Positions 47,787-56,347 of a stretch of 64,000 nucleotides of DNA are shown piece by piece (position 1 is the first letter of the stretch; the number at the start of each line of letters is the position of its first letter). Under the pieces are notes generated by a model that saw nothing but the letters and a program-made list of their open reading frames with translations, did not search any database and was not told the origin of the DNA. The stretch lies in contig JAGVTU010000013.1 in the NCBI GenBank assembly GCA_019136655.1, positions 80,125 to 144,124 of the forward strand, written 5' to 3'. Both the position numbers and the translations under genes were made by a program. Source of the DNA: Bacteroidota bacterium (GTDB lineage: Bacteria; Bacteroidota; Bacteroidia; AKYH767-A; OLB10).

Positions 47787-48971
47787 TTATTCATCCAGAG
47801 GTATCAGCTCATAATTTTTTATTTCTATCAGTCTGACATATTGGTTCTCGAAACATCCATGATTGTCAATTTGAGTAAATTTGAAAGGCAACAACCTCTT
47901 TTTTTGTTGCTTACGGCTTTCATCCGTTTTGTTAGCGGCAAACTCCATTACCAGTTCGAAACCCTGATAGGCTGCAAACATAGGTTCGGCATTATAATGG
48001 CTGATATATTTATTTCTGAAATCCTTAACTTGTTCATCATTTGCGTTTACAAAACCGGTAGTGAAGTAAATCACTCTCAGATTTTTCAGCAATGAATAAT
48101 CAATACTTTCAAAATTTTCCCATGTAGGAAGACCCATAATGGTAATCGTTCCATCGGCTGCAGCATTAATTTGGTTTAATGTGGACGAGACAAAACCTTC
48201 GTCAGATGAAACCATTATAATAACCTGTTCATGGCGCGAAGCTCGTTTTGCCACAGAGTCTAATTGAGCTTTGTTGGTGATTGAATAAGTTTTTGATGCA
48301 GGCAATCCGGGTTTGAACAGTGCTGCTATATCCTGTTCTTTCTTATTGTCACCGGTGAACAAAAAGAAATGTGCTGCAGGCATTGCTGAAGCAAGTTTAG
48401 CTGCTGCAATCTCACACTGGGTGGTAGTGGAAGTAGCTGCAATATACGCATTGGCATATGATGTAAGTGAAGATGTTGACACAGGCTGCGTGAACACAAT
48501 TTTTTGCTTATGTAGTTTGGCAATACGTGCAACGACAGTAGCATTGGCTGCAGGCACCGAAGCCAGAATAACATCGGCATGCAACATGTCAGACTTGTAA
48601 AGTTTATTTGACAAATAAAAACTGTCAGCAGGTGCATCACTGATTTTAATTGAAACCATTTGTTTCGTCATGTTTAAAGAATCAGCAGCAAGAAGCGCGC
48701 CTTCGGCAAACTGCAACTGACTAAGAGTATATGCATCCATACCCATATCCACAGAAGTATCGGTGAGGGCATCCAGATGCTTTTTAATATCAAGTGGCAA
48801 TAGCAAACCTATTTTGATTTCTTTTTGCACGACCTCCTTAGGTGCAGGTGCATGAACGGTATCTTTAGCAACAGTTTTGGGCGGAGTTGGTTGCGGTGCT
48901 GGAACAGGAACTTTCTTTTGTGTACTGCACGACATAATAAATAATGCCATTGCACAAAAAAGAAATTTCAT
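47787..48971 (-). CDS. Lipoprotein with periplasmic-binding-protein-like (type I) fold
   Basis: 394 residues from ATG 48971, giving a lipoprotein signal (MKFLFCAMALFIMSC) with the lipobox Cys at residue 15. A Pro-rich linker (VPVPAPQPTPPKTVAKDTVH) precedes a type I binding-protein-like domain: IKIGLLLPLDIKKHL, EGALLAADSLN, ADVILASVPAANATVVARIA, KQKIVFTQPVSTSSLTSY, VNANDEQVKDFRNKYISHYN. Similar folds occur in amino-acid-binding proteins and in LpoA-like cell-wall factors. In many Bacteroidota a protein of this type follows guaA. Ligand unknown. Confidence 0.72.
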   Translation of the reverse strand: MKFLFCAMALFIMSCSTQKKVPVPAPQPTPPKTVAKDTVHAPAPKEVVQKEIKIGLLLPLDIKKHLDALTDTSVDMGMDAYTLSQLQFAEGALLAADSLNMTKQMVSIKISDAPADSFYLSNKLYKSDMLHADVILASVPAANATVVARIAKLHKQKIVFTQPVSTSSLTSYANAYIAATSTTTQCEIAAAKLASAMPAAHFFLFTGDNKKEQDIAALFKPGLPASKTYSITNKAQLDSVAKRASRHEQVIIMVSSDEGFVSSTLNQINAAADGTITIMGLPTWENFESIDYSLLKNLRVIYFTTGFVNANDEQVKDFRNKYISHYNAEPMFAAYQGFELVMEFAANKTDESRKQQKKRLLPFKFTQIDNHGCFENQYVRLIEIKNYELIPLDE

Positions 48972-49006
48972 GACAGAGAAATCAATATCAGTTTTAAATT
49001 TTCTCA

Positions 49007-50533
49007 TCATTCCCACTCTATGGTTGCAGGTGGTTTGGAACTGATGTCGTACACCACCCTGTTTATTCCTTTAACTTTATTTATAATTTCATTCGACACC
49101 AGGCTTAAAAACTCATACGGCAGATGCGCCCAGTCTGCAGTCATACCATCAGTGCTGGTAACTGCGCGCAGGCAAACTACATTTTCATAAGTTCGTTCAT
49201 CGCCCATCACTCCCACCGACTTCACCGGCAGAAAAATGGTTCCCGCCTGCCATACTTTCTGATACAAATTATGCTTCTGCAACAACTGCATATAAACGGC
49301 ATCTGCCTCCTGCAAAATCTTTACTTTGTCGGCTGTTATATCTCCTAAAATTCGTATTCCCAAACCGGGACCGGGAAAAGGATGACGATTAAGCAATGCA
49401 TCTTTAAGCCCCATTTCTTTACCCACTCTGCGCACTTCGTCTTTGAAGAGTGAGCGCAATGGCTCTACTATTTTCAGATTCATCTTTTCGGGCAGCCCTC
49501 CAACATTATGGTGTGATTTGATGGTTGCTGAAGGTCCTTTTACAGAAACTGATTCTATCACATCAGGATAAATTGTTCCCTGTGCCAGCCATTTCACGTC
49601 TTGAATCTTATGTGCTTCGCGGTCGAAAACTTCAATAAATACCCGACCGATGGTTTTACGTTTCTGCTCAGGGTCAGAAATTCCTTTCAGAGCTGAATAA
49701 AACTCTTCTGAAGCATCAACAGCAGTTATCTGCAATCCCATCGGGCTGAACACTTCCATTACCTGCTTCGACTCATCTTTACGCAAAAGGCCGTTATCAA
49801 TAAAAATGCAATACAGATTATTACCTATTGCCTTGTGAAGCAATAATGCTGCAACACTTGAATCTACTCCACCCGACAAGCCTAAGATCACTTTGTCATT
49901 TCCAAGTTTTGACTTCAGTTCTGCCACTGTTTCTTCCACAAACGAACCCGGTGTCCAGTCGCCTGAGCAGCCGCATATGTTATACACAAAATTGGCAAGC
50001 ATTTGCTTTCCTTCCATGCTGTGATATACTTCAGGATGAAACTGAAATCCATACACAGGAAGTTCTTTGTGTTTGAAAGCTGCAACACTTACATCTTCTG
50101 TTTCGGCAATAACTTCAAAACTTTCACCACAACTTTTTATAGTATCGGCATGCGACATCCACACCTGACTTACAGAACTCACTTCTTTAAATATGGTATC
50201 GTCATAAGTAAGTTTCAGTTTAACACGGCCATACTCTCTAATTTTTGAAGCCATCACTTCACCGCCATGCTGATTTGCGAGTAGTTGTGCACCATAGCAT
50301 AAACCCAATACAGGAAGTTGCTTAATGTATTTTGTTGTATCAATAAAAGGAGCATCCTGATCGCGTACCGAACACGGACTTCCTGAAAAAATAATACCTT
50401 TTACTGTGGGTGAAATTTCAGGGAGGTGATTATAAGGGTGAATTTCGCAATAAACGTTCAGCTCACGAAGTCTTCTGGCAATCAGCTGGGTATATTGCGA
50501 GCCAAAGTCAATGATTAAAATGGATTGGTGCAT
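49007..50533 (-). CDS. guaA: GMP synthase (glutamine-hydrolysing)
   Basis: 508 residues from ATG 50533 ([20 protein letters not shown]); the upstream extension is not conserved and crosses the promoter. It turns XMP into GMP. Class I amidotransferase triad: C79 (GLCYGAQ), H166 and E168 (FHPEVYHS). The ATP pyrophosphatase loop is [13 protein letters not shown] (about 218-230), and the dimerisation domain ends KPPATIEWE. It is divergent from thrS and precedes the lipoprotein gene by 35 bp. Confidence 0.97.
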   Translation of the reverse strand: MHQSILIIDFGSQYTQLIARRLRELNVYCEIHPYNHLPEISPTVKGIIFSGSPCSVRDQDAPFIDTTKYIKQLPVLGLCYGAQLLANQHGGEVMASKIREYGRVKLKLTYDDTIFKEVSSVSQVWMSHADTIKSCGESFEVIAETEDVSVAAFKHKELPVYGFQFHPEVYHSMEGKQMLANFVYNICGCSGDWTPGSFVEETVAELKSKLGNDKVILGLSGGVDSSVAALLLHKAIGNNLYCIFIDNGLLRKDESKQVMEVFSPMGLQITAVDASEEFYSALKGISDPEQKRKTIGRVFIEVFDREAHKIQDVKWLAQGTIYPDVIESVSVKGPSATIKSHHNVGGLPEKMNLKIVEPLRSLFKDEVRRVGKEMGLKDALLNRHPFPGPGLGIRILGDITADKVKILQEADAVYMQLLQKHNLYQKVWQAGTIFLPVKSVGVMGDERTYENVVCLRAVTSTDGMTADWAHLPYEFLSLVSNEIINKVKGINRVVYDISSKPPATIEWE

Positions 50534-50571
50534 GGGCAAATGTAGGCAGAAAATATCAATATTAAAGATGA

Positions 50572-50579
50572 CAAAAATA
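50572..50579 (-). promoter_or_regulatory. Candidate -7 element of guaA
   Basis: TATTTTTG (minus strand 50579-50572) is an exact TAnnTTTG, 38 bp before the guaA ATG. The nearest TTTG (50594-50591) is only 11 bp upstream, too near for a normal -33 element. A second match, TACATTTG (50544-50537), is too close to the ATG to serve. Confidence 0.4.
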
Positions 50580-50820
50580 GTCACTCTGCCCAAATGTGCA
50601 TTTAAGTATGTTGACTTACCGTGATAAACTCAGCAGCGAATAAATACAAACTCGACTTCTCCCAACATTACTTTATCAATTTGAAAAATGCAAATCACAA
50701 TTTACTCGCATATCACATTTCAGACACAGTAAGAAAAAAGACTATCCTAATACAGTATTTAACTCAGGAAAAATTTAATTTTTATAAACGAGGAAGGAAT
50801 TATAACTCTGTGTTTTACCG

Positions 50821-50828
50821 TATATTTG
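50821..50828 (+). promoter_or_regulatory. Candidate -7 element of the thrS operon
   Basis: TATATTTG, an exact TAnnTTTG, 17 bp before the thrS ATG (50846), predicting a leader of about 10 nt. No TTTG stands at the usual -33 distance. Its presence argues against translation starting at the earlier in-frame ATG 50621. Confidence 0.5.
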
Positions 50829-50845
50829 CAAAAATTTTTTTTAGA

Positions 50846-52783
50846 ATGAAAATTACTTTTCCGGATAAAACAGTGCGCGAATATCCATCGGGAACTACTG
50901 CCATGGATATTGCAAAAAGTATAAGCGAAGGTTTGGCAAGAAATGTACTTGCAGCAAAAGTTAATGGTGAAGTACGCGACCTGATGCGACCTATTACTGA
51001 AGATGCAACGCTCGAACTTCTGACATGGGACAGCAAAGACGGAAAGAACACAATGTGGCATTCGTCAGCGCACCTGATGGCCGAAGCACTGGAATTTTAT
51101 TTCCCGGGAATCAAGTTCTGGGTAGGACCTCCTGTTGAAAACGGTTTTTATTATGATGTGGACTTGCAAGGTCAGCAGATATCGAGTGATGACTTCAAAA
51201 AAATTGAAGACAAAATGATTGAACTGGCACGTCAGAGCAATCCTTACATCAGAAAAGAAATGGCCAAGAGTGATGCCGTAAAATATTTTACTGAAAAAGG
51301 TGATGAATACAAACTTGACTTGCTTCAGAATCTGGAGGACGGCACCATCACTTTTTACACTCAGGGAAATTTTACCGACCTGTGCCGTGGGCCGCATATT
51401 CCAAACACCGGTTACATCAAAGCAGTAAAACTGATGAACCTTGCCGGTGCATACTGGAAGGGTGATGAAAACAACAAACAACTAACCCGTATTTATGGTA
51501 TCAGTTTCCCCAAACAGAAGGAGCTTGATGAGTACCTTGCCATGCTGGAGGAAGCAAAAAAACGCGACCACAGAAAGCTTGGTAAAGAACTTGAGATTTT
51601 TATGTTTGATGATGAAGTTGGTCCGGGTTTGCCTTTGTGGATGCCTAACGGAGGTATTATCATTGAACAACTTGAGTCGCTGGCAAAACGTACCGAAAAC
51701 GAAGCCGGCTATAAGCGCGTGAGAACTCCTCACATAGCAAAGGAAAGTATGTATCTGACAACAGGCCACCTGCCTTATTATGCCGACAGTATGTTTCCTC
51801 CGATGGAAATGGACGGAGAGAAATATTACCTCAAGCCAATGAACTGCCCACATCACCATAAGATTTTTGGTAATATGAATGCCAGCTACCGCGATTTGCC
51901 TATCCGTTTGGCTGAGTATGGCACCTGTTACCGTTATGAGCAATCGGGCGAATTATTTGGTTTGATGAGGGTAAGATGCCTTCAGATGAACGATGCACAT
52001 ATTTACTGTACTGAAGAGCAGTTTGCTGCTGAATTTAAGGCAGTTAACGATATGTACTTAAAGTATTTCAAGATATTTGGAATTGAGAAATATGTGATGC
52101 GGTTCTCGACCCATTCGCCTGAAAAACTTGGGAAAAAATATGTGAATGAACCCGAACTGTGGAAGAAAACAGAAGACATGGTGCGCAAGGTACTTATTGA
52201 AACCAAAATACCTTATGTGGAAGTGCCTGACGAAAGTGCATTCTACGGGCCAAAAATTGACGTACAGGTTTGGAGTGCCATCGGTCGTGAGTTTACATTG
52301 GCCACCAACCAGGTTGACTTTGCTGTGCCTGCCCGATTCGGCCTCACCTACCGTGATGCAGACAATACCCTGAAAACACCATTATGTATTCACCGCGCAC
52401 CACTGGGAACCCATGAACGGTTTATCGGATTTCTGATAGAGCATTATGCCGGCAATTTCCCACTGTGGCTGTCGCCAAAACAGGTAGCCATTTTACCGAT
52501 TAGTGAAAAGTTTAATGAATTTGCAAATTCTGTTTCACAGTTACTAAATAATTCCGATATTCGCGCCCTCGTTGACGAAAGGGCAGAAAAAATCGGACGA
52601 AAAATCCGGGATGCGGAAATAAAAAAGATACCTTTTATGCTCATAGTTGGCGAAAAAGAGATGGCTGAGAACAAAGTATCTGTGAGGCAGCATGGCAAGG
52701 GCGACCTTGGAGCAATGTCACCAAAAGAATTTTGTGATTTAGTGCGGAAAGAAATAGATAAACAATTATTAATAAACGAATAA
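50846..52783 (+). CDS. thrS: Threonyl-tRNA synthetase
   Basis: 645 residues from ATG 50846. It charges tRNA-Thr. Order: TGS domain (MKITFPDKTVREYPSGTTAM), editing domain with HSSAHLMAEAL and CRGPHIPNTG, class II catalytic core with the zinc-binding MNCPHHHKIFG, motif 2 YRYEQSGELFGLMRVR and motif 3 HRAPLGTHERFIGFLIEHYA, and the anticodon-binding C-terminus. The frame is open upstream to 50621, but that part is not conserved and overlaps a promoter element. First gene of thrS-infC-rpmI-rplT. Confidence 0.97.
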   Translation: MKITFPDKTVREYPSGTTAMDIAKSISEGLARNVLAAKVNGEVRDLMRPITEDATLELLTWDSKDGKNTMWHSSAHLMAEALEFYFPGIKFWVGPPVENGFYYDVDLQGQQISSDDFKKIEDKMIELARQSNPYIRKEMAKSDAVKYFTEKGDEYKLDLLQNLEDGTITFYTQGNFTDLCRGPHIPNTGYIKAVKLMNLAGAYWKGDENNKQLTRIYGISFPKQKELDEYLAMLEEAKKRDHRKLGKELEIFMFDDEVGPGLPLWMPNGGIIIEQLESLAKRTENEAGYKRVRTPHIAKESMYLTTGHLPYYADSMFPPMEMDGEKYYLKPMNCPHHHKIFGNMNASYRDLPIRLAEYGTCYRYEQSGELFGLMRVRCLQMNDAHIYCTEEQFAAEFKAVNDMYLKYFKIFGIEKYVMRFSTHSPEKLGKKYVNEPELWKKTEDMVRKVLIETKIPYVEVPDESAFYGPKIDVQVWSAIGREFTLATNQVDFAVPARFGLTYRDADNTLKTPLCIHRAPLGTHERFIGFLIEHYAGNFPLWLSPKQVAILPISEKFNEFANSVSQLLNNSDIRALVDERAEKIGRKIRDAEIKKIPFMLIVGEKEMAENKVSVRQHGKGDLGAMSPKEFCDLVRKEIDKQLLINE

Positions 52784-52784
52784 C

Positions 52785-52791
52785 AAGGAGG
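52785..52791 (+). promoter_or_regulatory. Perfect Shine-Dalgarno before infC
   Basis: AAGGAGG is complementary over seven bases to the 3' end of 16S rRNA, directly after the thrS stop (52781-52783) and 4 bp before the AUA start of infC. No comparable SD stands before the other genes whose starts I inspected, which have A-rich leaders. It decides the infC start. Confidence 0.85.
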
Positions 52792-52795
52792 ACAT

Positions 52796-53389
52796 ATAGC
52801 AACATTTAACAAGCCGGGAGAACCTTCCAACAACAGGCCGGGAGGCTACAGAGACAGAAGGCTTCCACAACCAAAGGTTGATGAACACAGAATCAACGAA
52901 CGTATCAGGGTTCCGCAGGTGCGTTTGGTTGGAGATAACGTAGAAAACAAAATTTACGATACGAGTACTGCTCTGGAAATGGCAAGAGAAATGGAACTTG
53001 ACCTGGTAGAAATATCAGAAAGCAGTAACCCACCGGTTTGTAAAATCATTGACTATCAGAAATTCCTTTACGAGCGTAAGAAAAAAGACAAAGAGCAAAA
53101 GGCAAAAGCAGCAAAATCAGTTGTAAAAGAAATTCGCTTCGGACCCAATACCGATGATCATGATTTCAATTTCAAACTGAACCATGCCATCAAGTTTCTG
53201 GAAGAAGGAGCTAAAGTAAGAGCCTATGTTCACTTTAAAGGAAGGACGATAGCGTATAAAGAAAAAGGAGAAATTATCCTGCTGAAATTTGCACAGGCAC
53301 TGGAACAGTATGCAAAGGTTGAAATGCTTCCTAAACTGGAAGGAAACAGAATGTTTCTGCATCTTGCACCACTGCCTAAAAAGAAATAA
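52796..53389 (+). CDS. infC: Translation initiation factor IF-3 with AUA start codon
   Basis: 197 residues. The frame is open upstream of the GTG at 52919, and ATA at 52796 gives (M)[19 protein letters not shown], then [22 protein letters not shown] start would cut off the first strand of the N-domain. ATA lies 4 bp after a perfect SD; no ATG is available in frame. The N-domain, the lysine-rich linker ([16 protein letters not shown]) and the C-domain ([20 protein letters not shown]) are complete. IF-3 rejects non-AUG starts, so an AUA start implies self-regulation, as known for the AUU start of E. coli infC. Confidence 0.9.
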   Translation: MATFNKPGEPSNNRPGGYRDRRLPQPKVDEHRINERIRVPQVRLVGDNVENKIYDTSTALEMAREMELDLVEISESSNPPVCKIIDYQKFLYERKKKDKEQKAKAAKSVVKEIRFGPNTDDHDFNFKLNHAIKFLEEGAKVRAYVHFKGRTIAYKEKGEIILLKFAQALEQYAKVEMLPKLEGNRMFLHLAPLPKKK

Positions 53390-53423
53390 CGAATTAAAAT
53401 AACACAATAAAAAAAGAAGTATT

Positions 53424-53621
53424 ATGCCGAAAATGAAGAGCAACTCTAGCGCGAAAAAACGTTTCAGCGTTACCGGCACCGGAAAAATCAAGAGAAAACA
53501 TGCTTTCAAAAGCCACATTCTCACCAAGAAGTCAACCAAGCGCAAACGCGCACTTACCAACCCGGCTATTGTGAACAAAGCCGATGAGTTCAGAGTAAAA
53601 AGAATGTTGGCTATTGCTTAA
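53424..53621 (+). CDS. rpmI: 50S ribosomal protein bL35
   Basis: 65 residues: [20 protein letters not shown], then [20 protein letters not shown], the usual basic bL35 pattern. It lies in the conserved infC-rpmI-rplT order, 34 bp after infC. Confidence 0.97.
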   Translation: MPKMKSNSSAKKRFSVTGTGKIKRKHAFKSHILTKKSTKRKRALTNPAIVNKADEFRVKRMLAIA

Positions 53622-53668
53622 GAAAATTTAATTCAATATAAGTTTAACCAGGTACTTAGCATCAAGAT

Positions 53669-53690
53669 TCCGCATAGCGGAGCGCTAACG
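53669..53690 (+). promoter_or_regulatory. Hairpin in the rpmI-rplT spacer
   Basis: TCCGC-ATA-GCGGA (53669-53681) forms a perfect short stem, followed by GCG-CTAA-CGC (53682-53691). The spacer is 86 bp. In other bacteria bL20 represses its own operon by binding a structured site in this operon; this hairpin is a candidate, based only on position and pairing. Confidence 0.35.
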
Positions 53691-53707
53691 CCAAAAATTA
53701 CAAACAC

Positions 53708-54052
53708 ATGCCACGTTCGGTAAATTCAGTAGCGTCAAAAGCAAGACGTAAAAAATTGCTCAAACGCGCCAAAGGAAATTGGGGCGCAAGAGGTAACGTA
53801 TTGACCGTTGCCAAACACACGGTTGAAAAAGGAATGCAGTATGCTTACCGCGACCGTAAAACCAAAAAACGCAACTTCCGCGGTTTGTGGATTCAGCGTA
53901 TCAATGCAGCCGTAAGAAATTACGACATGTCATACAGCGAATTCATGGGTAAGCTGCATAAGGCAGGTAATCAGCTCAACAGAAAAGTATTGGCTGACCT
54001 TGCTCTTAACAATCCTGATGCTTTCAAAGCGATTGTTGAATCAGTGAAATAA
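53708..54052 (+). CDS. rplT: 50S ribosomal protein bL20
   Basis: 114 residues. [20 protein letters not shown] with [20 protein letters not shown] and [20 protein letters not shown] are typical. It is an early 50S assembly protein and in other phyla the repressor of its own operon. Last gene of the thrS operon, followed by a terminator. Confidence 0.98.
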   Translation: MPRSVNSVASKARRKKLLKRAKGNWGARGNVLTVAKHTVEKGMQYAYRDRKTKKRNFRGLWIQRINAAVRNYDMSYSEFMGKLHKAGNQLNRKVLADLALNNPDAFKAIVESVK

Positions 54053-54072
54053 AATTACGCTCATTGCAGCAG

Positions 54073-54107
54073 AAAAAAGCCGTTCTCAAAAAGAGCGGCT
54101 TTTTTTA
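54073..54107 (+). terminator. Intrinsic terminator after rplT
   Basis: AAAAAAGCCG pairs with CGGCTTTTTT; an inner CTC/GAG pair flanks an A-rich loop and a T-run of seven follows. It ends the thrS-infC-rpmI-rplT transcript. Confidence 0.85.
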
Positions 54108-54182
54108 TGGATTAAAAATTTGCACACTCATTGAATATTTATTTGAACTAATAACCCTTAACCTGAGACTACATATCAGGCC

Positions 54183-54216
54183 AAAAAAAAATCCGCCTTG
54201 CAGAAAAGCGGATTTT
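54183..54216 (-). terminator. Terminator of the ccm cluster
   Basis: AAAATCCGC (54188-54196) and GCGGATTTT (54208-54216) form a 9-bp stem with an 11-base loop. On the minus strand it is followed by a run of T (54190-54183 are all A on the plus strand), placed 36 bp after the ccmE stop. Confidence 0.75.
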
Positions 54217-54251
54217 AAATTTTACAAATAAGTTGTTGTATGCCTTTCGAA

Positions 54252-54641
54252 TTATGAAACCGGTTTCAGGTTTTCATCAGCATACTTACTGGGGCATTTC
54301 AGCAAAATATCAGAAGCAATAAACTCATCACCTTTCATCTTTCCAATAATTACAATCTGTTCTGATTTGTCAAAATCCTGAGGCTTTGCCTTATTCAACA
54401 ACACTTTGCGTTCCTCACCTTCATTATCGTACAAATAAAATGTGAATAAGTTAGCATTTTGTTCCGGATTATATATATAAGGTTTTTCACGGTTGAGTTT
54501 GCCTACTACGTGATAAACTTTTCCTTCATGTGCAGCAGCTTCACTGAAATTGGAGTACGTTCCTGAATCGTTCACCGTACTGATAATGGCGGCAAATGCT
54601 ATTCCTATAATAAGTATTGCAATGATGTATGACTTTTTCAT
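54252..54641 (-). CDS. ccmE: Cytochrome c maturation haem chaperone CcmE, Cys-type
   Basis: 129 residues: an N-terminal anchor (SYIIAILIIGIAFAAIIST) and a periplasmic OB-fold (GKVYHVVGKLN, NLFTFYLYDNEGEERKVLLN, QIVIIGKMKGDEFIASDILL). CcmE carries haem covalently to the cytochrome c assembly machine. Instead of the usual His the sequence shows C116-PSK-Y120, the Cys-x3-Tyr variant described for Ccm systems of some deltaproteobacteria and archaea. Last gene of ccmB-ccmC-ccmD-ccmE, 13 bp after ccmD. Confidence 0.88.
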   Translation of the reverse strand: MKKSYIIAILIIGIAFAAIISTVNDSGTYSNFSEAAAHEGKVYHVVGKLNREKPYIYNPEQNANLFTFYLYDNEGEERKVLLNKAKPQDFDKSEQIVIIGKMKGDEFIASDILLKCPSKYADENLKPVS

Positions 54642-54654
54642 TTCTTAAAATTCT

Positions 54655-54873
54655 CTACTTATTCTTAAATTTATCTTCCATTTTTTTCACTTTGCGATCA
54701 ATGCTGAACAGATACAGCAACACAGCTGCAAGAACAACACATAATACTGCTACAACCACATAAATTTTACCATTGCTGCGTAAAGTATCTGCCATGTCAA
54801 CACCATCAGCCAAAGTAACAGATGGTAGAACTGACAGCAAAACAATTATTCTGATAAATTTGTTTCGTTCCAT
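54655..54873 (-). CDS. ccmD: CcmD family small membrane protein
   Basis: 72 residues: an N-terminal hydrophobic segment or signal (IIVLLSVLPSVTLADG), a second membrane segment (IYVVVAVLCVVLAAVLLYLF) and a charged tail (SIDRKVKKMEDKFKNK). Position between ccmC and ccmE and the size fit CcmD, which helps release haem-loaded CcmE from the CcmABCD complex. It overlaps the end of ccmC by 28 bp. Confidence 0.75.
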   Translation of the reverse strand: MERNKFIRIIVLLSVLPSVTLADGVDMADTLRSNGKIYVVVAVLCVVLAAVLLYLFSIDRKVKKMEDKFKNK

Positions 54874-55508
54874 AAATTTTTAATTCTTATACGGATAGTG
54901 GTTATCCACAAACCGAGTAACGTCCATGCAAAAATGGCAGGATAAAATACCATTCGCATATTATTGTCAAGATCATACTGACCGAAAGCAGGGTTACCTC
55001 CATTTCCGGGATGAAGTGAATCAGTCATACGTGGTAATATGAATATAAATGCCATCATCAGAGGAAATGCAAACACCAGATAAACAGCACTGAGTTTTGC
55101 GCGCTTGTTTTCATCATCAGTAGCGTTGCGCAAAATGAAGTAAGCCGCATACATCAGCATAGCTGCGGCAACACCGTTTAGTTTGGTGTCGTTCACCCAA
55201 AAAGCACCCCAGGTAAATTTTGCCCATATCATTCCTGTTATCAATCCTGCTACACCAAACACCATTCCCGTTTGAGAATATTGCTCGGCTTTCATATCAT
55301 TTTTGAGTTCTGAATTTGTCAGGAACTTAATGCTATAAGCAATGGAAATGACCATGTGAGTAATCATGGCAAACCACATGGTTACATGAAAATATAAATT
55401 GCGGATGGTTTCATTAAGAATGGGCAACTCAGGAACAGGAAGTAAAAAACCTGCAATCAATGTATAAAACAATAAAATAACACAAATTATTTTCCAGACT
55501 GAATGCAT
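54846..55508 (-). CDS. ccmC: Haem exporter / cytochrome c assembly protein CcmC
   Basis: 220 residues with six membrane segments. CcmC presents haem to CcmE through a Trp-rich periplasmic loop; here KFTWGAFWVNDTKL (about 98-110) is the WWD-type motif. Possible axial His residues are H41 (YFHVTMWFAM) and the one in TDSLHPGNGG. It follows ccmB by 29 bp and overlaps ccmD. Confidence 0.9.
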   Translation of the reverse strand: MHSVWKIICVILLFYTLIAGFLLPVPELPILNETIRNLYFHVTMWFAMITHMVISIAYSIKFLTNSELKNDMKAEQYSQTGMVFGVAGLITGMIWAKFTWGAFWVNDTKLNGVAAAMLMYAAYFILRNATDDENKRAKLSAVYLVFAFPLMMAFIFILPRMTDSLHPGNGGNPAFGQYDLDNNMRMVFYPAIFAWTLLGLWITTIRIRIKNLWNETNLSE

Positions 55509-55537
55509 CTTAATGCGAGCAAATGAACTTCGATTTT

Positions 55538-56191
55538 TTATTCACGCCAAAGGTATGGAAATAAAATAAAGGCCAATGCAGGAACAATCAGATTTAATGA
55601 AAGTATCAATGTCAGATACTTGACATTCACGGAAAATTCAATACCGTCAATTGCATTCTTGGATAAATGAATGAGTATGATGAGTAAAGGCAACAATACA
55701 GGAAATCCGAGTATAGCCATCATGCTCGACTGATGTCCTGCTCTGGAGGCAATTGCCGAAATCATAGTTAGCACTGATGAAATACCAAAACATCCTGCAA
55801 ATAGTGTAATCAAAAACATAAAAATATCCTGAACAGGATTGCCCAACAAAATGGTATAAAACAAAAGAGTGAGTAACCCTAAAACAAAAAGTAAAACACC
55901 ATTATAAATAATTTTCCCGATGATAACTACCTGCGGATTGAGGAAAGTGTAATAAAACAACTGAAGCCCCCTACTCTCTGTCATAAAACTTTTTGCAAGT
56001 GCATTAACAGCCATAAACAGAATAAGAATCCAGAATAAGGCATTCCAGGTTGCGGGATCGGCAATTTTCTTAAAGCTCAGATAACTGATATACAATCCAG
56101 AAAGAATATAAACCGAAAGTCCGGCAATTGCAGAACGGTTACGCCACTCCAGTTTCCATTCTTTGGCAATGATCAGTCCTATTTGCGACAC
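55538..56191 (-). CDS. ccmB: ABC transporter membrane subunit CcmB
   Basis: 217 residues from ATG 56191 (MVSQIGLIIAKEWKLEWRN), with an upstream ATG at 56209 as an alternative. Six hydrophobic segments, including GLSVYILSGLYISYLSF and VVIIGKIIYNGVLLFVLGLL, match CcmB. The normal ATPase partner CcmA is not encoded next to it: the divergent neighbour is a protease gene. ccmA is presumably elsewhere. Confidence 0.87.
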   Translation of the reverse strand: MSQIGLIIAKEWKLEWRNRSAIAGLSVYILSGLYISYLSFKKIADPATWNALFWILILFMAVNALAKSFMTESRGLQLFYYTFLNPQVVIIGKIIYNGVLLFVLGLLTLLFYTILLGNPVQDIFMFLITLFAGCFGISSVLTMISAIASRAGHQSSMMAILGFPVLLPLLIILIHLSKNAIDGIEFSVNVKYLTLILSLNLIVPALAFILFPYLWRE

Positions 56192-56347
56192 CATTTGGCA
56201 AAAATCCAAAAAAATGTTGAAATGGCGGTTACATGCAATCTCAGAGAGATTATCAGTAGTTATTTTTTTTACAATTTATGCTATTATCAACTGATTTTCT
56301 ATTATTTTTACACTCATAAAATCTTTAAAAAATTTAAAAAGTCAAAA

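Noticed and set aside
50621..50845. In-frame N-terminal extension of thrS by 75 residues
   Set aside because: The extension has no conserved sequence and includes a TAnnTTTG promoter element; ThrRS normally begins at the TGS domain (MKITFPDKTV).
52919..53389. GTG at 52919 as the infC start
   Set aside because: It would remove the first strand of the IF-3 N-domain (INERIRVPQ), and it has no SD, whereas the ATA at 52796 has a perfect SD and gives the complete protein.
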